Part shown: positions 48,786 through 62,412 of the stretch, piece after piece | Layout: each line of letters opens with the position of its first letter | How positions within the stretch are numbered: position 1 is the first letter of the stretch | Assembly (NCBI GenBank): GCA_905250075.1 | Contig: CAJNOP010000002.1 | Span: 997,867 to 1,061,866, forward strand | DNA: 64,000 nucleotides | From: Rotaria sp. Silwood1 | Taxonomy: Eukaryota > Rotifera > Eurotatoria > Philodinida > Philodinidae | Direction of reading: 5' to 3' | The notes under the pieces: generated by a model | What the model saw: only the letters and a program-made list of their open reading frames with translations | What the model was told of the DNA's origin: nothing | Database searches by the model: none | Translations under genes and position numbers: made by a program

Positions 48786-51457
48786 CGCAATTTAGTTTCA
48801 TAAAACAAGAGAAAACCTAATGAAAAAATTTGATGTAAAATTTTAAAAACAATAAATAAAAATAAACATTACAGTTTACTTTTACATTTCAAACTACCGA
48901 ATAACAAGCTTTTAAAAAAATACTTCAAAGTTTTATTTTTTACATTTATAATAATGATTCATTCACATCGAAAAAGTATTAGAAAATATCGAGATAATTA
49001 AAAATAATGGACTTCAAGATGAAAAAAATTTATTTAAAACTCATCACATGCATGATACATGTTATTGTTGGAGAAAATTTTTTATTGCATAGTGACAGTA
49101 ATAGCAAACGAGAAAATGTTACTTTCATGATGGAAATAACGATTAAAACATATAATACTATTTTTATCTTTATTGCATAGACAAAAGAGGAAAGACTAAT
49201 TGAAAACTTTAAGTATTAGAATTATGTCAACTAGAAAGTGATAAAACTTTTATTAATTTACTTAAGGATACCATAGCATGCAATTTAATAAATAAATATT
49301 ACTATTGTGTTCGAATGTAATTTCGGTAGAGACTATCAAAAATAATGATAGAGATAGAGATTTGTCATATCTTGATTATAAAAGTAATCTAGATGCAAAA
49401 AAAATATTTGAATGAACATGTTGTAAAAAAAAAAGAGTATTTTGTGTTTAATTTTACAAGTAATATTTTGTTCTTTTTTGTATGTTTATCAAGAACAACA
49501 GTAACCTTTTTTTTCCAGTTCATATTAATCCTTTAAAGATAGAGAAAACATGCACATTTCTATTTTAACAACTTTTACTCGCATCATTACTAATTAATTC
49601 GTTGATATTTTTAAACAGATTAATTTCTATTCACAACCAATCAGATTTTAAATTTTAATACATAATAATGATCAAGTTGAACTAAAGAAAAAGTATCAAA
49701 ATAATCGTGTATTTTGTCTTTCAGTTTGGTGTTTTTTTTCCAAAGAAACGCGTATGATTTATAAATAGAACATGTTACTTGTTTTAGCCTTTTATAGAAA
49801 GAAATTAATAGACATGATATGCATCAAAAAGACCATTTTCGAAAACTATTCAATCAGTTCAGACCATGTCGAGTATTTAAGGAATGTTCTAAACATTTCT
49901 TAAATAATGTGGACTTTTATGAAAGCATCGTAAGTTTGGGATTCGGGTTTTAACGAACATCGTCGATTTTCGTCTCCGATGCATTTATCTCGTGGGTTTT
50001 TAGATCATTTATTTTGTTGTATGTTGACCTATCATAGTTGGTCTTACTTCTAATCCAAATTTCATAAATGAATTCTTCATGGACTTGAAAAATCAAAAAT
50101 ACAATTTATGAGATTCATAAATTTCATATCACCAAAAACAAATGGCATTTTGAATGATGAAACAGACATAAACAGCGATGAATTTCAAATTTATTGATTA
50201 AAAAGGAACATTTTAGTGAAAAAAATGGAATGTGAATTTGTTTTTTAATCAAAATCATGAAATAAAATTGATGAAAGTGTCCGTTTTAGACATTATATTT
50301 GAAATACATCATGACTTATCTTCGTTTCATCATGTGAGTGCACTTTTTTTCGATTGTTTAGGTTTTTGGGTCAACCCCCGCGAACGATTCGAAATCAGGC
50401 GCATGCCTACTTAATAATGATGTTTATTAAGCTACTTTATATTGTTAGAAATGCGACTATCTAACAATCAATACAAGTTTATATAGGACATAGATGAACA
50501 CGAGAAAATACTAAACAGAAAATTCGAAGGAAAGAGAAGAAAAAAAGAAGTCAGAGTATCAAGTAGTAAGTGATATAAATGTCAGAACAGCATGATATAC
50601 AGAAAGGCTTTGTAATATGTTGATACAAATCATTTGTAAAAATATCATTATGTTTTGATGAAATTTTTATTAAAAACAAATCTTCAAAATTCACAACTTT
50701 CAAACAGTTGCTTTTTTTTGTGTGCTCAATATTTTAGGAATAGATTGTCCATCTGATTTAACTGAAATTTCTTTGAGAACCTACATATATATGGACAGGA
50801 TTGTCACCTCTTCTGCTTCGTGATAGACGAACTTTTTGTTCATATTTCAAAATTCGGTACAGAAGAAAACCTGTTTTTATTAAATAAATCAAGGTCACTG
50901 ACTTGCACAGTATTCTATCATTCTTTTTGATTGATCTGCTAACTCAGTATACCAACATTAACAGTTTATCTATTGAACTGATGCTCTCATCTCAGTTCCT
51001 ATGCGTGCAGTAAAAACACTACTCTGTTTTCAACTGATAGTTAACTATGTTTATTCGCTTATTTTGCGTGTCTGATTTACAGAGAAAAATCTCAAATGCA
51101 AAGATCTAAACAATCTTTTTTGTGATCAATTGATAGTGAGATAGTAAACGAACAGGAAAATAATTATGAAAAGATTATGACAAAAAAAAAATAATGCGAC
51201 AATCAAGTGGAAACAAAAACGTGAAAGCCACAACAGATAGTTTTGAAAAGAAAAAGAAAAAAAAAGCTGTAGGTGTCGCTATGAATGTGTATGTGTAGAT
51301 CTTCTCTTCAGGGATATCTTACCCGCACCAACATTCACACCCATAGCCACCCATAACATACACGCACTTCTACACCCACATCAACACCCCAATATAAATT
51401 TCCGCTTCTTTTTTCTCTGTTTTTAGACAAAGTTTCCGCTTTTCAGGTTTTATGAGG
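48786..51457. other. Gene-poor interval
   Basis: Contains the 3' flank of the peptide gene, then AT-rich sequence with no exon-like stretch. At 51323-51392 a C/A-rich tract (ACACCCATAGCCACCC, ACACCCACATCAACACCCC) mirrors the GT-rich core at 43.0 kb on the opposite strand. Confidence 0.4.
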
Positions 51458-52528
51458 TGGCAACTAGATATCGACGTGACTAATATTTTTTGGTCACGAT
51501 CATGTTACGGTCACGCTCAGTTTAGTCACGGTTATTCTAGTCACGTCAGTCTCTATTGGAACGGCTATTTTCTTTTTGCTAAAATAGCATACCATTTTCT
51601 CCCAGTACGAGACCCCTATATTAGAAGACTTTCCATAATAGAAGACACCTTTGGAGAAAATATGTGTGATACTCCATATAAGACCTCATTCAATTAATTC
51701 ATTTTTCGAAAAATGACAACTTCAATTATTAGATTTACACCATAATATGTCTAGTTTTCAGAATTTTGAGCTGAAAACCACAACTTCGTGTTTTCAACTT
51801 TTTATCTAGACTTTTAAAATCCTAAAAATTCTTTCTCAACGCGTCAAAATCGCTTTGCTTTTCTGAAGAACCTTTTTAGTTAAAAAACTGTAAAAACAAA
51901 TGGGACACAATAGAAGACTCTCTGGAAAGCTTTTGCAGGTGGACACAATAGAAAACCTTGGGTCTTCTAGTGCAGATGGGCCAGAGGTAATATAACAGAT
52001 AAACGAATAAGACTACGTATGAAAAAAATTGATCAATATGTTTTTAAGAAAAAATCTTGAAGTTCTTGAAACTTTATTTGGTCAAAGCCTGAATGGAAAT
52101 GAGTGAAAGCAGAACAAATGAGAAAATGATCAATCATCAAGTAAGTCATCTGATAAAAATCGAAAAAAATATGAAAATGACATTATTCTTGTTCAAGAAG
52201 ACGATAATAGTTTTTAATGGTACATTTTTTCTAAAGTATTTCTATGCGAACTGTTCAAAATATATTAATACTGAGTCATATTTTTTCCGGTATTGTGATT
52301 GTATTGATTTTATTTATTCGTTTTGAGTTAGCACAATTAGAAAAGGATGCTGATACATATTGAAAGAGTGCTAAATATGATATTCGATTCTGTACTGAAG
52401 TTTGAAAATAACTGCCATGTAGCTACATTGAAAATTTATCGTGACGTGATCGTGACCAGGTTTCGGTCACGGTCATGATCGTTACTCACGGCAGTCAGGA
52501 CGATCACGCCAATGTTTAGTGGCAACCC
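51458..52528. mobile_element. Degenerate hAT-like element, about 1.07 kb
   Basis: The right end reads, on the minus strand, CAGGGTTGCCACTA, a classic hAT terminus. The left end GAGGTGGCAACTA is a diverged counterpart. Next to each end are several inverted copies of GGTCACG / CGTGACC (51503-51560 and 52439-52500), resembling subterminal transposase-binding repeats. The interior has only short frames. No 8-bp duplication survives. Assignment rests on the ends and is tentative. Confidence 0.5.
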
Positions 52529-52554
52529 TGCCTATGAATGCTATTTACGATGTA

Positions 52555-53365
52555 ACTACAGGTCATTCTATTTATTTTGAAACAATTCCGATCGAGTTTT
52601 TCTTCGTCAGTGATTCATTAAGATCCAATGGTTTTCATATCAGTCTATGTTACACACATTACAGATGTTGTTATAACATTATTGACTTAGATAAATAGAT
52701 GTCTGGTAATAAAACTTCGAATAACATTGAAGGATGTGTAATATGTCGTTTGATAGAATAATATTCGTACTTAGTGAAACACGAACAGTTATGTGAAATA
52801 TGTTTGTATATGTGAACAAGAACCATCAGACATGTCTCTAAAAATGCTGAAAAGTAGCCTCAGTCATGTTTGAAAGTATGTCCGGTCGGTCTTCAGATCA
52901 TTTTGTCGATCATAACGCGTAATCGATGTCAGACGCTTGGACCACTAATATCGTTTCTTTTACAATGATAGATAAATATCAACGATCTACTAAGTTTTTT
53001 TTTCACGTTCCTTAGCATGATTTATGCAAAAGAATAAGACAAATAGCTGTACTAATACTAATACGATGTCTTGTAATGATGAACTAAATAGCAGAAAAAT
53101 ATTCTCAGTCTATATGTTATATATTACTGCCAACCAATTATAAATGCTATCACATCACATGGACGATAAAATTTTGAATTTTCATGGTATAATGAAGCTG
53201 TATAGAGCCATTTTTCAACCTTGGCAGAGATATGCCTGATGATTCTTGTTCGTATATACAAACATATTTCACATAACTGTTCGTGTTTCACTAAGTATAA
53301 TCACTGACGAAGAAAAGTTTGATTGAAATCGTTTCAAAATAAATGAAATGACTTGTACTACTCAT
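52555..53365. mobile_element. Inverted-repeat element, about 810 bp, with interrupted left arm
   Basis: Two inverted block pairs occur. The outer pair is 52556-52625 against 53300-53365 (ATTTATTTTGAAAC, TTTTCTTCGTCAGTGATT). The inner pair is 52772-52835 against 53220-53297 (TACTTAGTGAAACACGAACA, GTTATGTGAAATATGTTTG, GAACAAGAA.CATCAG). In the right arm the blocks are adjacent. In the left arm about 140 bases separate them, indicating an insertion there or a deletion in the other arm. No transposase frame. Confidence 0.75.
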
Positions 53366-53394
53366 TTCGTCTGTTCATAAGCTAAATTTTAGAT

Positions 53395-53560
53395 CGAAAT
53401 GTTGGTATTTTGATTTCTCGGCAAATATCTAAAGCTGAATTGAAGATTTAATAAGACGATCATAAGCTGGGTCGAGAGGTTCTTAGGCACGAACCTTTTA
53501 AAGATTGTTCGAGTCTTACTGAGACCTCCTTATGAACTCAATATTGAGCTCTAACAGCCG
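53395..53560 (+). repeat. Second copy of the 37.1-kb dispersed repeat
   Basis: Matches 37117-37280 in the same orientation through interspersed blocks: AGATCGAAAT, TATTTT.ATT, AATCATAA/GATCATAA, CACGAACC, GTCTT, TTATGA.CTCAA. Divergence is high, suggesting an old family. Confidence 0.5.
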
Positions 53561-53576
53561 GTATCAGTTCCGGTAG

Positions 53577-55012
53577 ATTCGTTTCTAAAATTGGATTTTG
53601 GATCAAAATTGTAATGTTGAAATAGAGTTTTCGCTCGAGAAATGCAATCGGTTAGATGCTGATATTAAGAAGTTGGAAGTAGGACTATGACAGCTTCAGC
53701 TCTCAAGAACTGATCAATAGTTTATATGATCTGATCAATCAGTTCCAGTCCCTGTGAGCTGAGCTGATTGACCTGTTCTAGTTCTCATAAACTGAACTGA
53801 TATGGAACTATTACAGTCTTAGATGAAAGATTTCTCTAAGGGCTATAGTTTTATATAAAAATTTAGGATAGGATCTGTAGAAACCATTGAGAACCAAATT
53901 TAACGTGGGATTCAAGATGATGGGTTCATTAACGAGATAATCATAAGTCTGGAATTCTACTGAGTTATAATAAGTAGAGTCGGGCATTCTAAATGGAAGT
54001 TTCCATGGAACACTTTTTTATATTTGTTCCTCAACCATAGCTCACGGTAGATATTTCAAGACTCGGAGAACACGATTCTATGAAAAAAAAGCATCCTGCA
54101 GTCTTCCGATAAATGTGAGAAGATGAAACGACAACTCATGTTTCTCATTAGAAGCGTTATTCAGAAGAAGTACAAATAATAGTGTACTCATATTCAGAAA
54201 ACAATCAAACATGAATGCAACAGTTTTCGAATACAAACGCAAAGTTTTGTAGAAACTGAATACCACGAAACTCATAATTGAGAGCTGAGATCTTGCATAT
54301 ATTAAAGAACGACTTCAAAAACTTAGTACCCATAACTTTCAAATAAGTACAATGTTCTGAAGTAAATTTATGTCACATCTAAAATTAGTTGACATCTCCT
54401 ATCTGATTATTCTTGAGAGTATATTTAATACGATCCCTGTTATATGCTTCTAATACGTTTTTATTGTATTAAATCAAACAAATCTAGGTTGTTGACAATA
54501 TTCTATCTGATGTATTATTGTTTAGTTTGCAATTATGTTAAAAGCAAGTACATATACAGTATCTTGCTTCTATAATATGGTTTTTTTAAAAAGAATTACT
54601 AATAGAACCAATTGTGAGCATTAACGACAAGGTTGATAATCCTTTGGACTGCATGATCGCTAATACAATATTTTCAGATGCCGACGGTAAGTTTTAAATG
54701 AGAAAAGCTTACACATGAATCTCACAGCTGTCATTCTTCGATTCGGCATGCTGCATTCTAGTAGTAATTATCATTTATTAGTGTTCTAGACTACTGATAA
54801 CTTCCCTGATGAACTCATCATTTTGAGTTCGAATTTAATCTTGCTCTCGGTCGTTTTTACAGATTCCACCCTGGATTTCTATATGAAACTATAGACTTAA
54901 CAGAGAACCTTTAACTTCTAAGTATCAGCATCCAAATCTATTCGATTTCTTCAGTGTAAACCTCATTTCAAAATTACAATTTCAATCAAAAACCCAATTT
55001 TAGAAACGAACT
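53577..55012. mobile_element. Inverted-repeat element, about 1.44 kb
   Basis: Arms of about 100 bases, 53577-53680 and 54912-55012, are reverse complements. Shared blocks are TTCGTTTCTAAAATTGG, ATTTT, GAAATTGTAAT/AAAATTGTAAT, TTGAAAT.AG, GATGCTGAT and AGAAGTT. The interior holds no convincing coding frame. The element lies directly beside the 52.6-53.4 kb element, forming a cluster. Confidence 0.65.
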
Positions 55013-55726
55013 CTTTCACGGATACATATTGACTTAAGTATTTTTTTGTCAGATCTATAGTATGCTAAACAAGATAGAACTCGTAGGTATATAGGTACCA
55101 AAACAAGGACTTCAGCTCTGGCAGATAGCAAACCCATTCTTGAAATATTCAACTTACAAAAACTCATTATTTTGAGAATTGTGACTTTTACGGCTTCTTG
55201 TTTTGTAAAAAAAAGATCATTATCGCTCGAGGGATTAATATCTTTTGCAAATGACTAGCATCAATATTCACAAAACTCTTCACTCCATCATATATCTTAA
55301 ATTGAGCTAGATCTAACGAGTTCACTTGAGCAAAGCCAATCGTAGTTGATATAGCTTGGCCCCTATTTTCTTTCCGAATCATGAAAAATAAATTCATCAT
55401 TTTCAAATCAATCATGACTAACAATTGTATATCACTATAGGAAACTCTGAATTGTTTTCTTTTAAATAGAGACAAGATTCTCTTATTTTCAATTGATCAT
55501 TGAGTAGTTTAAAAATAAACATACAATACAATCATGAATTTCCAGAGAAAAATCGTCACAAATTTAGTTTACACCAACAAAAGATTAATATTGACAAAAA
55601 GCAACAAATACAACATTGAAAAAAAAAGAAACTTGTATAATATGACATTAGGCATCATTTATACTACGTTGGACATTTAGCAAAGATAAAAATAAAATTA
55701 GATTTCATATTTTTAACTAAAAGATT
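55013..55726. other. Intergenic, 3' flank of the synaptotagmin gene
   Basis: AT-rich. The minus-strand frame at 55188-55475 has no recognisable domain and no splice partners. Confidence 0.4.
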
Positions 55727-58320
55727 TTATTTACCAATGTTTGTAGTACTTTTAGATTGTTGTTGTTGTTGCTGTTGCGTGTTTTTATTATTATTAGATG
55801 ACGACGATGATGCTGGTGGTACAATTCTTGCAGCTTTTCGTAATAAATGCCAACATGCAGCACGTTGTCCACCATTAATAACTTCACACCAATGTATTAT
55901 TTCACTATGTTGTGCTATATTAGCATTTCCAATAGGTGTTGTATTTTCAAAACGTAGAAAACCTAATGGTTCATCTGGTGCAATCAGGTCGTGATGATAA
56001 ACACCTATTTCAAGGCATGATTCAGCTAATGAAACACCTGGAATATTAAACGATAATTCTTCATTCCACTTTGGATTTAATGTATTACGTTTAACACTTG
56101 TCTTTTTTCTTTTAACTTTATCAGTTTGACCTAATTGTAATGTTAAACGAACTACTGGATCTAAGAAAATAAAATGAATCGGAAATAATTATTGATTACA
56201 TATACTAAAAAAAAACTAGAAACTTAGTAACCGACCAGCTTCAAGATGCATTGAAAGAGCTTTTAGATTGCGTGCTTCAATTATTCCAACATTAAGACGT
56301 TCAGCTTGAGCTAAATATGTTAATGAAACTAGTAATTCACCAAGATATTCATCTTCCTATACAAAAAAAAGAATCATAGAAACATAACTGACGTCAGAAA
56401 AAATAGAATTTCATCTACATATATACGAAAAAAAAAATTTTTTTTGATGAACAGTAAATTTATTTTTAATATTAAGGCAAAAAAAATAGAATTTTTCTTA
56501 CTGCTCTTTGTTTATTAATAGTCAACCATAAATCTCGACCTTGAATTGTTTGTGGTGTTAAACGTATTTGTGCTTCACCAACACATTCAGGTCGACTTGA
56601 ATGTGCATAACTGTAAACGTAAAAACATAAAGTCTTTGTTGTTTTAAATACAGTTTCATTTGCAACACCAAATTTAAAATATTCATTCCATATTGGATTT
56701 GTTGTTTGTGGTTGTACAGATGTTTGACGTAGTTTTTGATCAACAGGTGGTCGAAGATAAAGTTTAACATAAGGATTAGCAAAATCTACACGTTCAAATG
56801 GTAAATATTGAGCTAGAAAAACAAAAAAAAATCATATAGTCGCATAATTGTTCATTCTTTTATATTAATATATATATTTACCTTCAATTATATTCACAAC
56901 CAGATCATTTCGATGATCATCATACATAATTCGAACGTGTAATCGATGTATATTTTCATCAACAGTTGATAATTCATCGTTAGTTCGTTCACTACAACCA
57001 GTTCCAACGTTCGTAGTAGTACTATTACTAGTACATGTCGTACCGGCAAAATAGAGATCAGGCATTATGGCACCTAATGCACCACGTAATGTCTTATTTG
57101 GAACAAGATAAGATGGTGTTTGAGGTAGAACGGGTGGTGAAAGTAGTCCTTGCTCTGGTAGAGGAGTTGAAGGACGTGCTACTAGATTGCCTGTTTGTTT
57201 TCCAGCCATAGGAAATTTAGGTATTGCATATCTTGATGATGGTGATCGAAGTAATGTTTGACGACGATTTGAATTTGAATTTTGTATCGAATCGGTTTTT
57301 ATTAATTGTCGTTTTGATGATGATGATGGTGATTGTTCTTCAGCAATGCTTGTTGTTGTCGCTGTTGTTATTGTTGGTCCTGATGGTATTGTTGATGATT
57401 GATCAACAGATGAAATTGATTGTTCAACAACATCTGATGTACGAGGAAATAATTGAAATCGAATATTTTTTGCATTTGTTCCACCTGGTGGTGAACTATG
57501 TCCAATGGCTTGTGTATCAATAACAGCTGTTGATAAACGTGGTACTTTAGAACTTCTTCGACCTGAATAATGTGCTGTAATTGCTTGCGTATTTGAATCA
57601 TCATAAGAATGTGACAAACGACTAGTATCACCTTTTTTTTGTAGAAGTACACTATCTGATGCTACTGATGGACGACCTGATTGATTTGAACTGATTGATA
57701 AACGAGATAATTTTTCGGACAAAATTGATAAACGACCACCTGATGCAACTGATGTTCGAGCTGATTGTGTTGACGATATTTCTTGTGTTATAACTGGTGG
57801 TTGTGGAATACGATGAACAATAGGTGCATAAATCTAATAAATAATACAACCAATATTAAATCTATTTTTAGAAGAGAAAAAAAACAATCAACTTTCAAAT
57901 CACCCTTCTTATTCCATTTGATACAATGAAAAACAGAAATAAAATAAAAAATACTTTTCTTTTCTTTTCTTTTGTTGTCTTATTTTCTAATATTATCTTT
58001 TTTTTTATTTCTAACTTTGTTTGCATGTTTAACTTATTTAAGTGCTAGCAATCAGAACCGGAAACTAAGCACATAATGATTGATAAATAGAAAGATAATC
58101 AGGAAGAATTACTCACGAGATGTTGGGGTGGTTTAAAATATGTTTTTGCGTCAATATTATTAATGGCAGCATAATGTCTCACTGATCGACCAAAATAACG
58201 ATGACTTGATGATGGCACGCAACATTTACAGAAAATTATTGTTGCAATAAGAATTATAATTATAACAGATACAGCACCAATACCAATGCCAATATATAGG
58301 TCATAATGTACTGTGAGCAT
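55727..58320 (-). CDS. Synaptotagmin-like protein (TM plus C2A and C2B)
   Basis: Five exons join in phase: 58320-58117, 57833-56882, 56812-56502, 56356-56236 and 56160-55727, giving about 673 residues. A transmembrane helix lies near residues 8-33 (YIGIGIGAVSVIIIILIATI), then FCKCC, a likely palmitoylated Cys cluster. A Ser/Thr-rich linker of about 300 residues follows. C2A (about 355-485) and C2B (about 490-640) have synaptotagmin landmarks: NPYVKLYLRPP, TTNPIWNEYFKF, GELLVSLTYLAQAERL, NTLNPKWNEELSF and IIHWCEVINGGQRAACWHLL. The C2A calcium aspartates are largely lost (SDPYVK is ANPYVK; loop 3 is YSYAHSSRPE). C2B keeps some (GDPVVRL, HHDLIAPDEPLG). It is probably a weakly or non-calcium-binding vesicle or membrane-trafficking isoform. 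The exon may extend upstream of the chosen Met (acceptor at about 58343), so a few N-terminal residues could be missing. Confidence 0.85.
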
Positions 58321-60941
58321 GATAGCATTGCGCTTATTACCTGTTTAATTTGAAAATAAATGTAAAACAAAAGAAATCAAATTTTAAACTAAAACAAACA
58401 AATGATGAAAGTTATTTTCTTAAAATTATTTTATACATTGTTAATGTGTAGTGTAGTCGTGCAAGTCGGTAAAATCTTGTAATCGTGTAGATGTGGATAA
58501 AAGCGCGCATCCTATAATGAGTTTCTTTTACTCCCCCCTCTCTCTCTCTACAGTAATGATGTCTATATGAGCTTACTGGTATTGTTCTGGCAGATAAAAA
58601 AAAAGAGAAGATAGGAAAAAGGAAAAAAAACGAGTTCGAGACACTATTACTATCATCATCATCATCCGTCATAAAGAGAACGAGAAATGACGATTTCAAT
58701 ATTCATATTCTTTTTTCCACCTACATTCATCCATACATAAGAATTATACCCTGAAGCTAGAGAGAAAAAAAGAAACTAGATGTGCTATATTATGCCGATT
58801 AGGCACTCTTGATTGTAGTACTAACGACTACCTGTCATCTTCTTTATATTTTTATATGCACGAAAACGTCTCAGAAAAATACCGAAGTATATTTTAATCT
58901 ATTTCTGTTGTTAGTTCGAAACAGGATCGAATAATAAACAAATGAGGCATGCAGACAAAAGATCAAGTTTTCTTTTTTTTTGTTTACGTTCAAAGTATAA
59001 TGTGTTTTTTTTCTGGCAGTATTAAACTATTAACACTAAAGAGCAACAAGAAGTTTCTATGCTTCCTTCTTTTTCTATTATTATGATCATTATATTGAAA
59101 ATGTTTACAGCACAATCTTGTGTGAATCAGAGAAAAAAAAGAAAATCTCTCCGTTCTTTTTACTTGTTTAATGCAAAGTATTATTTTTTTTAATACTTAC
59201 ATATCCAAAGGACACATAAAAAAAAGGGGATATTCGAAGAAAAGGTCTAAATAATCCGGTGAGTTAATGAATAAAATGTTTTGATAGCTCTTTCAGCTGA
59301 GTAGAATCATCGCCATTTTTTTCCATTTCTACTTATTACCATGATGCTCGATCGATGATGGGTATGAGAAGAAGAGAGAAGTATTCTAATAAATAAAATT
59401 AAAAGTCAATATAAAAGAAGAAAAAAGAAGAGAAAGATTTTGTCGAGATATTCTAAGGCAATATCTATTATCTAATTGACAAAAGAAGAAAAAAGTCTGT
59501 TATTAAAGATTTGCGTAGGAAAAAATAACAAAATTGCTTCATTGATTGTGCCGTACCAATGTAACTTGCAATCACTCACATATAAAAGGTCTCAAACAGA
59601 AGAAAAAAAGAACAATGACAAAACTACTACTGTGCTATTGTTTGCTATCGAAAAAAAAACACAAAAATAGCTAACATGTTTTACACATAGCGATATACAC
59701 AATGAAAGTATATATCTCAATTATATACGCATCAAAAGATGATATAAATATTGTCGAGTAAAATAAAATAATCTATATAAACTTGTATATCTCTTATTCG
59801 AAACCAAAAAATAAATATAGATACAAATACAATATATTGACTAGTAGAAATATATCTCTTGTGTTCTTTTCTTCCATTTTTTTTTACTGATAATGATCAT
59901 GAAAATCGATGTATGATTTGTTTCAACTTCATCGGAATGTTCTTTTTTTTTGTTCAATTAATGGATGTATGCATAGTAAATGTTCTATGCATGACGATTC
60001 ATATTTCACATGTTTATGAGTATTCACCCGAGTTTAGAATGCATAAATAAACCATGAGTATATCTACTCAAAAGGGATCAAACAATATTGTTTCTGTTTT
60101 CAGTCTGTGTTTTTTTTATCATTAAAGAAAATAAGAAGGAATAAATGATGACAAAAAAACGATCGATTAATTGCCACAAATTTACATAAAAAAGGTCTTA
60201 TATGATAAAACGTAAAAAGAAGAACTGAAATTGATCAATAATGATTGATTTTGCACTGTTATTTCTTCATATTTCATTTTGAAATTTCATATTCTTGATA
60301 ATGTCTATATATTGCACAATAACACAGAGGTCATATTGCTATTCACGTGATTATAAGTCTTCACCTCGTAGAGTTGTTCATCGTATCTTTCTCTATGTCT
60401 CTATCTGAACAATACAATATATTTATATGTGTGTCTTCTACAAGAAGAACTATGATGAATTCACATATATACAGTCAATATGTATGTATATATATAGAAT
60501 AACAAATCGTTCTGTCGTTCGTTGCGGTCGACAGCCAACAAGTGGACTCATACAGTTATCTTGACTTCATCGCTATGCTGCACTTCACTTAATTCACTTC
60601 ATTTTTTTTATTCCGCTAAGAGCAAGCTGTATATACATGAATTGATGGAACTGACAAAAATGATTGAACAATCGAGCGAGGCACAATTATGTATATGTAT
60701 GCGTCCTACGGAACAACGACACAAGAGAGAACTTACATAAATGTCTTTTCTGTCTCTTTCTCTCTTTTTTCTTTTGTACATGTGGTTACCTAGCATTCGA
60801 TGGTGTACATACAAATACACACATCGGATATCGTCCCACATTCATTTTCAACCATATTTCATTTCTTTTCAAACTCACAAATCTGATCGTCAGCGATTAT
60901 TCTTCTTACAACTAAATTTAAATATATATATATACTTATAA
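58321..60941. other. Divergent intergenic region, no gene seen
   Basis: Between the synaptotagmin-like gene (-) and the membrane protein gene (+). AT-rich, with many poly-A/T runs and ATC microsatellite (58652-58667). Several overlapping short frames around 60522-60941 are not supported. A non-coding first exon for either gene is possible. Confidence 0.4.
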
Positions 60942-62412
60942 ATGTATAAAAAATCAATCGTTCGTATTGAAAATGAAAATCAAACTGATCTGAGCAATCC
61001 AGCTTTGAATGATATTATAGCAACAAATCATGTGTTACTTACAAAGGTAAAGAAACAAAAAAAACAGAAAATATTTTCTTTTTTTGGTTCATCAATAGAC
61101 AAAAAAACAATACAATTTATATTTTTAGAATCCACGTGAAGAACGATTATCACGCGCATGTAAAGCTGCTATTCTGATGATAATTCTAGGTCTTGTTGTT
61201 ATTGGTATTATTATACTCACAGTGGTTCTTGCATGTGAGATTTTTTTTTATTATTTGACAAAATCAACTATTAAATGTCAATATAGAAACTTTAAAAAAT
61301 TCTTTTTTTTTATCGTATCATAATTTTAGTACCTAAACTTGACATACATTTTTTATTTTACACATAATTCGTATCATAAAAAAATAAAGCGTATAAAATA
61401 TTTTATGATGTCATACATATATATATATACATGATGATAAAAAATTTTAAGAGTTAAGTAATAACCTTAAGTGTTATTTTTTCGAAAAATAAATTGTTCA
61501 AGTTTAACATTATAAAGAAAGATTTTTTCTTTCTTTTTTTTGGTATCTTAGATTCTCGTAATACACTTATGGCTGTTATGTCACAACCTGCTGAAACGAA
61601 CTTCTTAATTCCATCAAATAATAGTCGATTTCTTTTTATAAATCAAGAAAGTGAGTATATGAATTTACTCTTTTATTTATTTATTCATTTATTATTATAT
61701 ATATCAATATAGATTTGACAACAATAACCAATGAGCAAACAGAAAATGAATATTGGCCACAAACAACTGTCATTTTGACAAGTAATAATTTACATACGTT
61801 AACAACTCAAAATGTTCATATGTCATCATCGATAATGAGAACAAAACAAAATGAGCATATATATTCTGATACACAATCAATGAAAACTTATCCATCATCG
61901 GATACAATACCTAATGAACAAACGACTGTTTCGACTACTACTATTCAAACAACAATATCTAATGAACAAACGACTATTTCGACAACTATTCAAACAACAA
62001 TATCTAATCAACAAACAACATTTGCACCTAGTAGTCATCACTTCACAACTATGATGACAACAAAAAACGAATTAACAACGATAATGGAAAGTCAAGAATA
62101 TGTGGAGACGTCATCAAATAGTGCAATGATAAGTATTGTTGAAAGTAATTCAACATTAAGTAAGGGTATTTTTTCCATTTCTTCTTTTTAATAAATCTCT
62201 CAATACTTTTTCTTTCTTTTTTTTGTATAGCTCAAGATAATACAACGTCAATGCCTGAAGACACGTCATTTACTATTTTTATAAATCGTCATTTTAATAC
62301 TGAATTTTCAACAGTAACCAGTGACGATGAAAAGAAAAAACAAACATTACCTGAAAAATTTGAGAACAATCCAATAGAAGAAGATATTAAGGACAATGTT
62401 TTATTTTCATGA
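60942..62412 (+). CDS. Single-pass membrane protein with Ser/Thr-rich ectodomain
   Basis: Five exons join in phase: 60942-61046, 61129-61234, 61552-61650, 61713-62159 and 62231-62412, giving 312 residues. There is no N-terminal signal peptide. A short basic N-terminus (residues 1-48, ending REERLSRACK) precedes one transmembrane helix at about 49-70 (LMIILGLVVIGIIILTVVLA), giving a type II topology with the C-terminus outside. The ectodomain is mucin-like: Thr/Ser-rich with repeats of NEQTTxSTTIQTTIS (about residues 185-215), few Cys, and an acidic end. I do not recognise a family. It could be a surface mucin or a glycocalyx protein. The start is the first Met after stop codons; splice sites are canonical throughout. 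Confidence 0.75.

Noticed and set aside
57224..57652. Frames on both strands over the synaptotagmin linker
   Set aside because: Shadows of the Ser/Thr-rich linker exon, produced by low-complexity codons.
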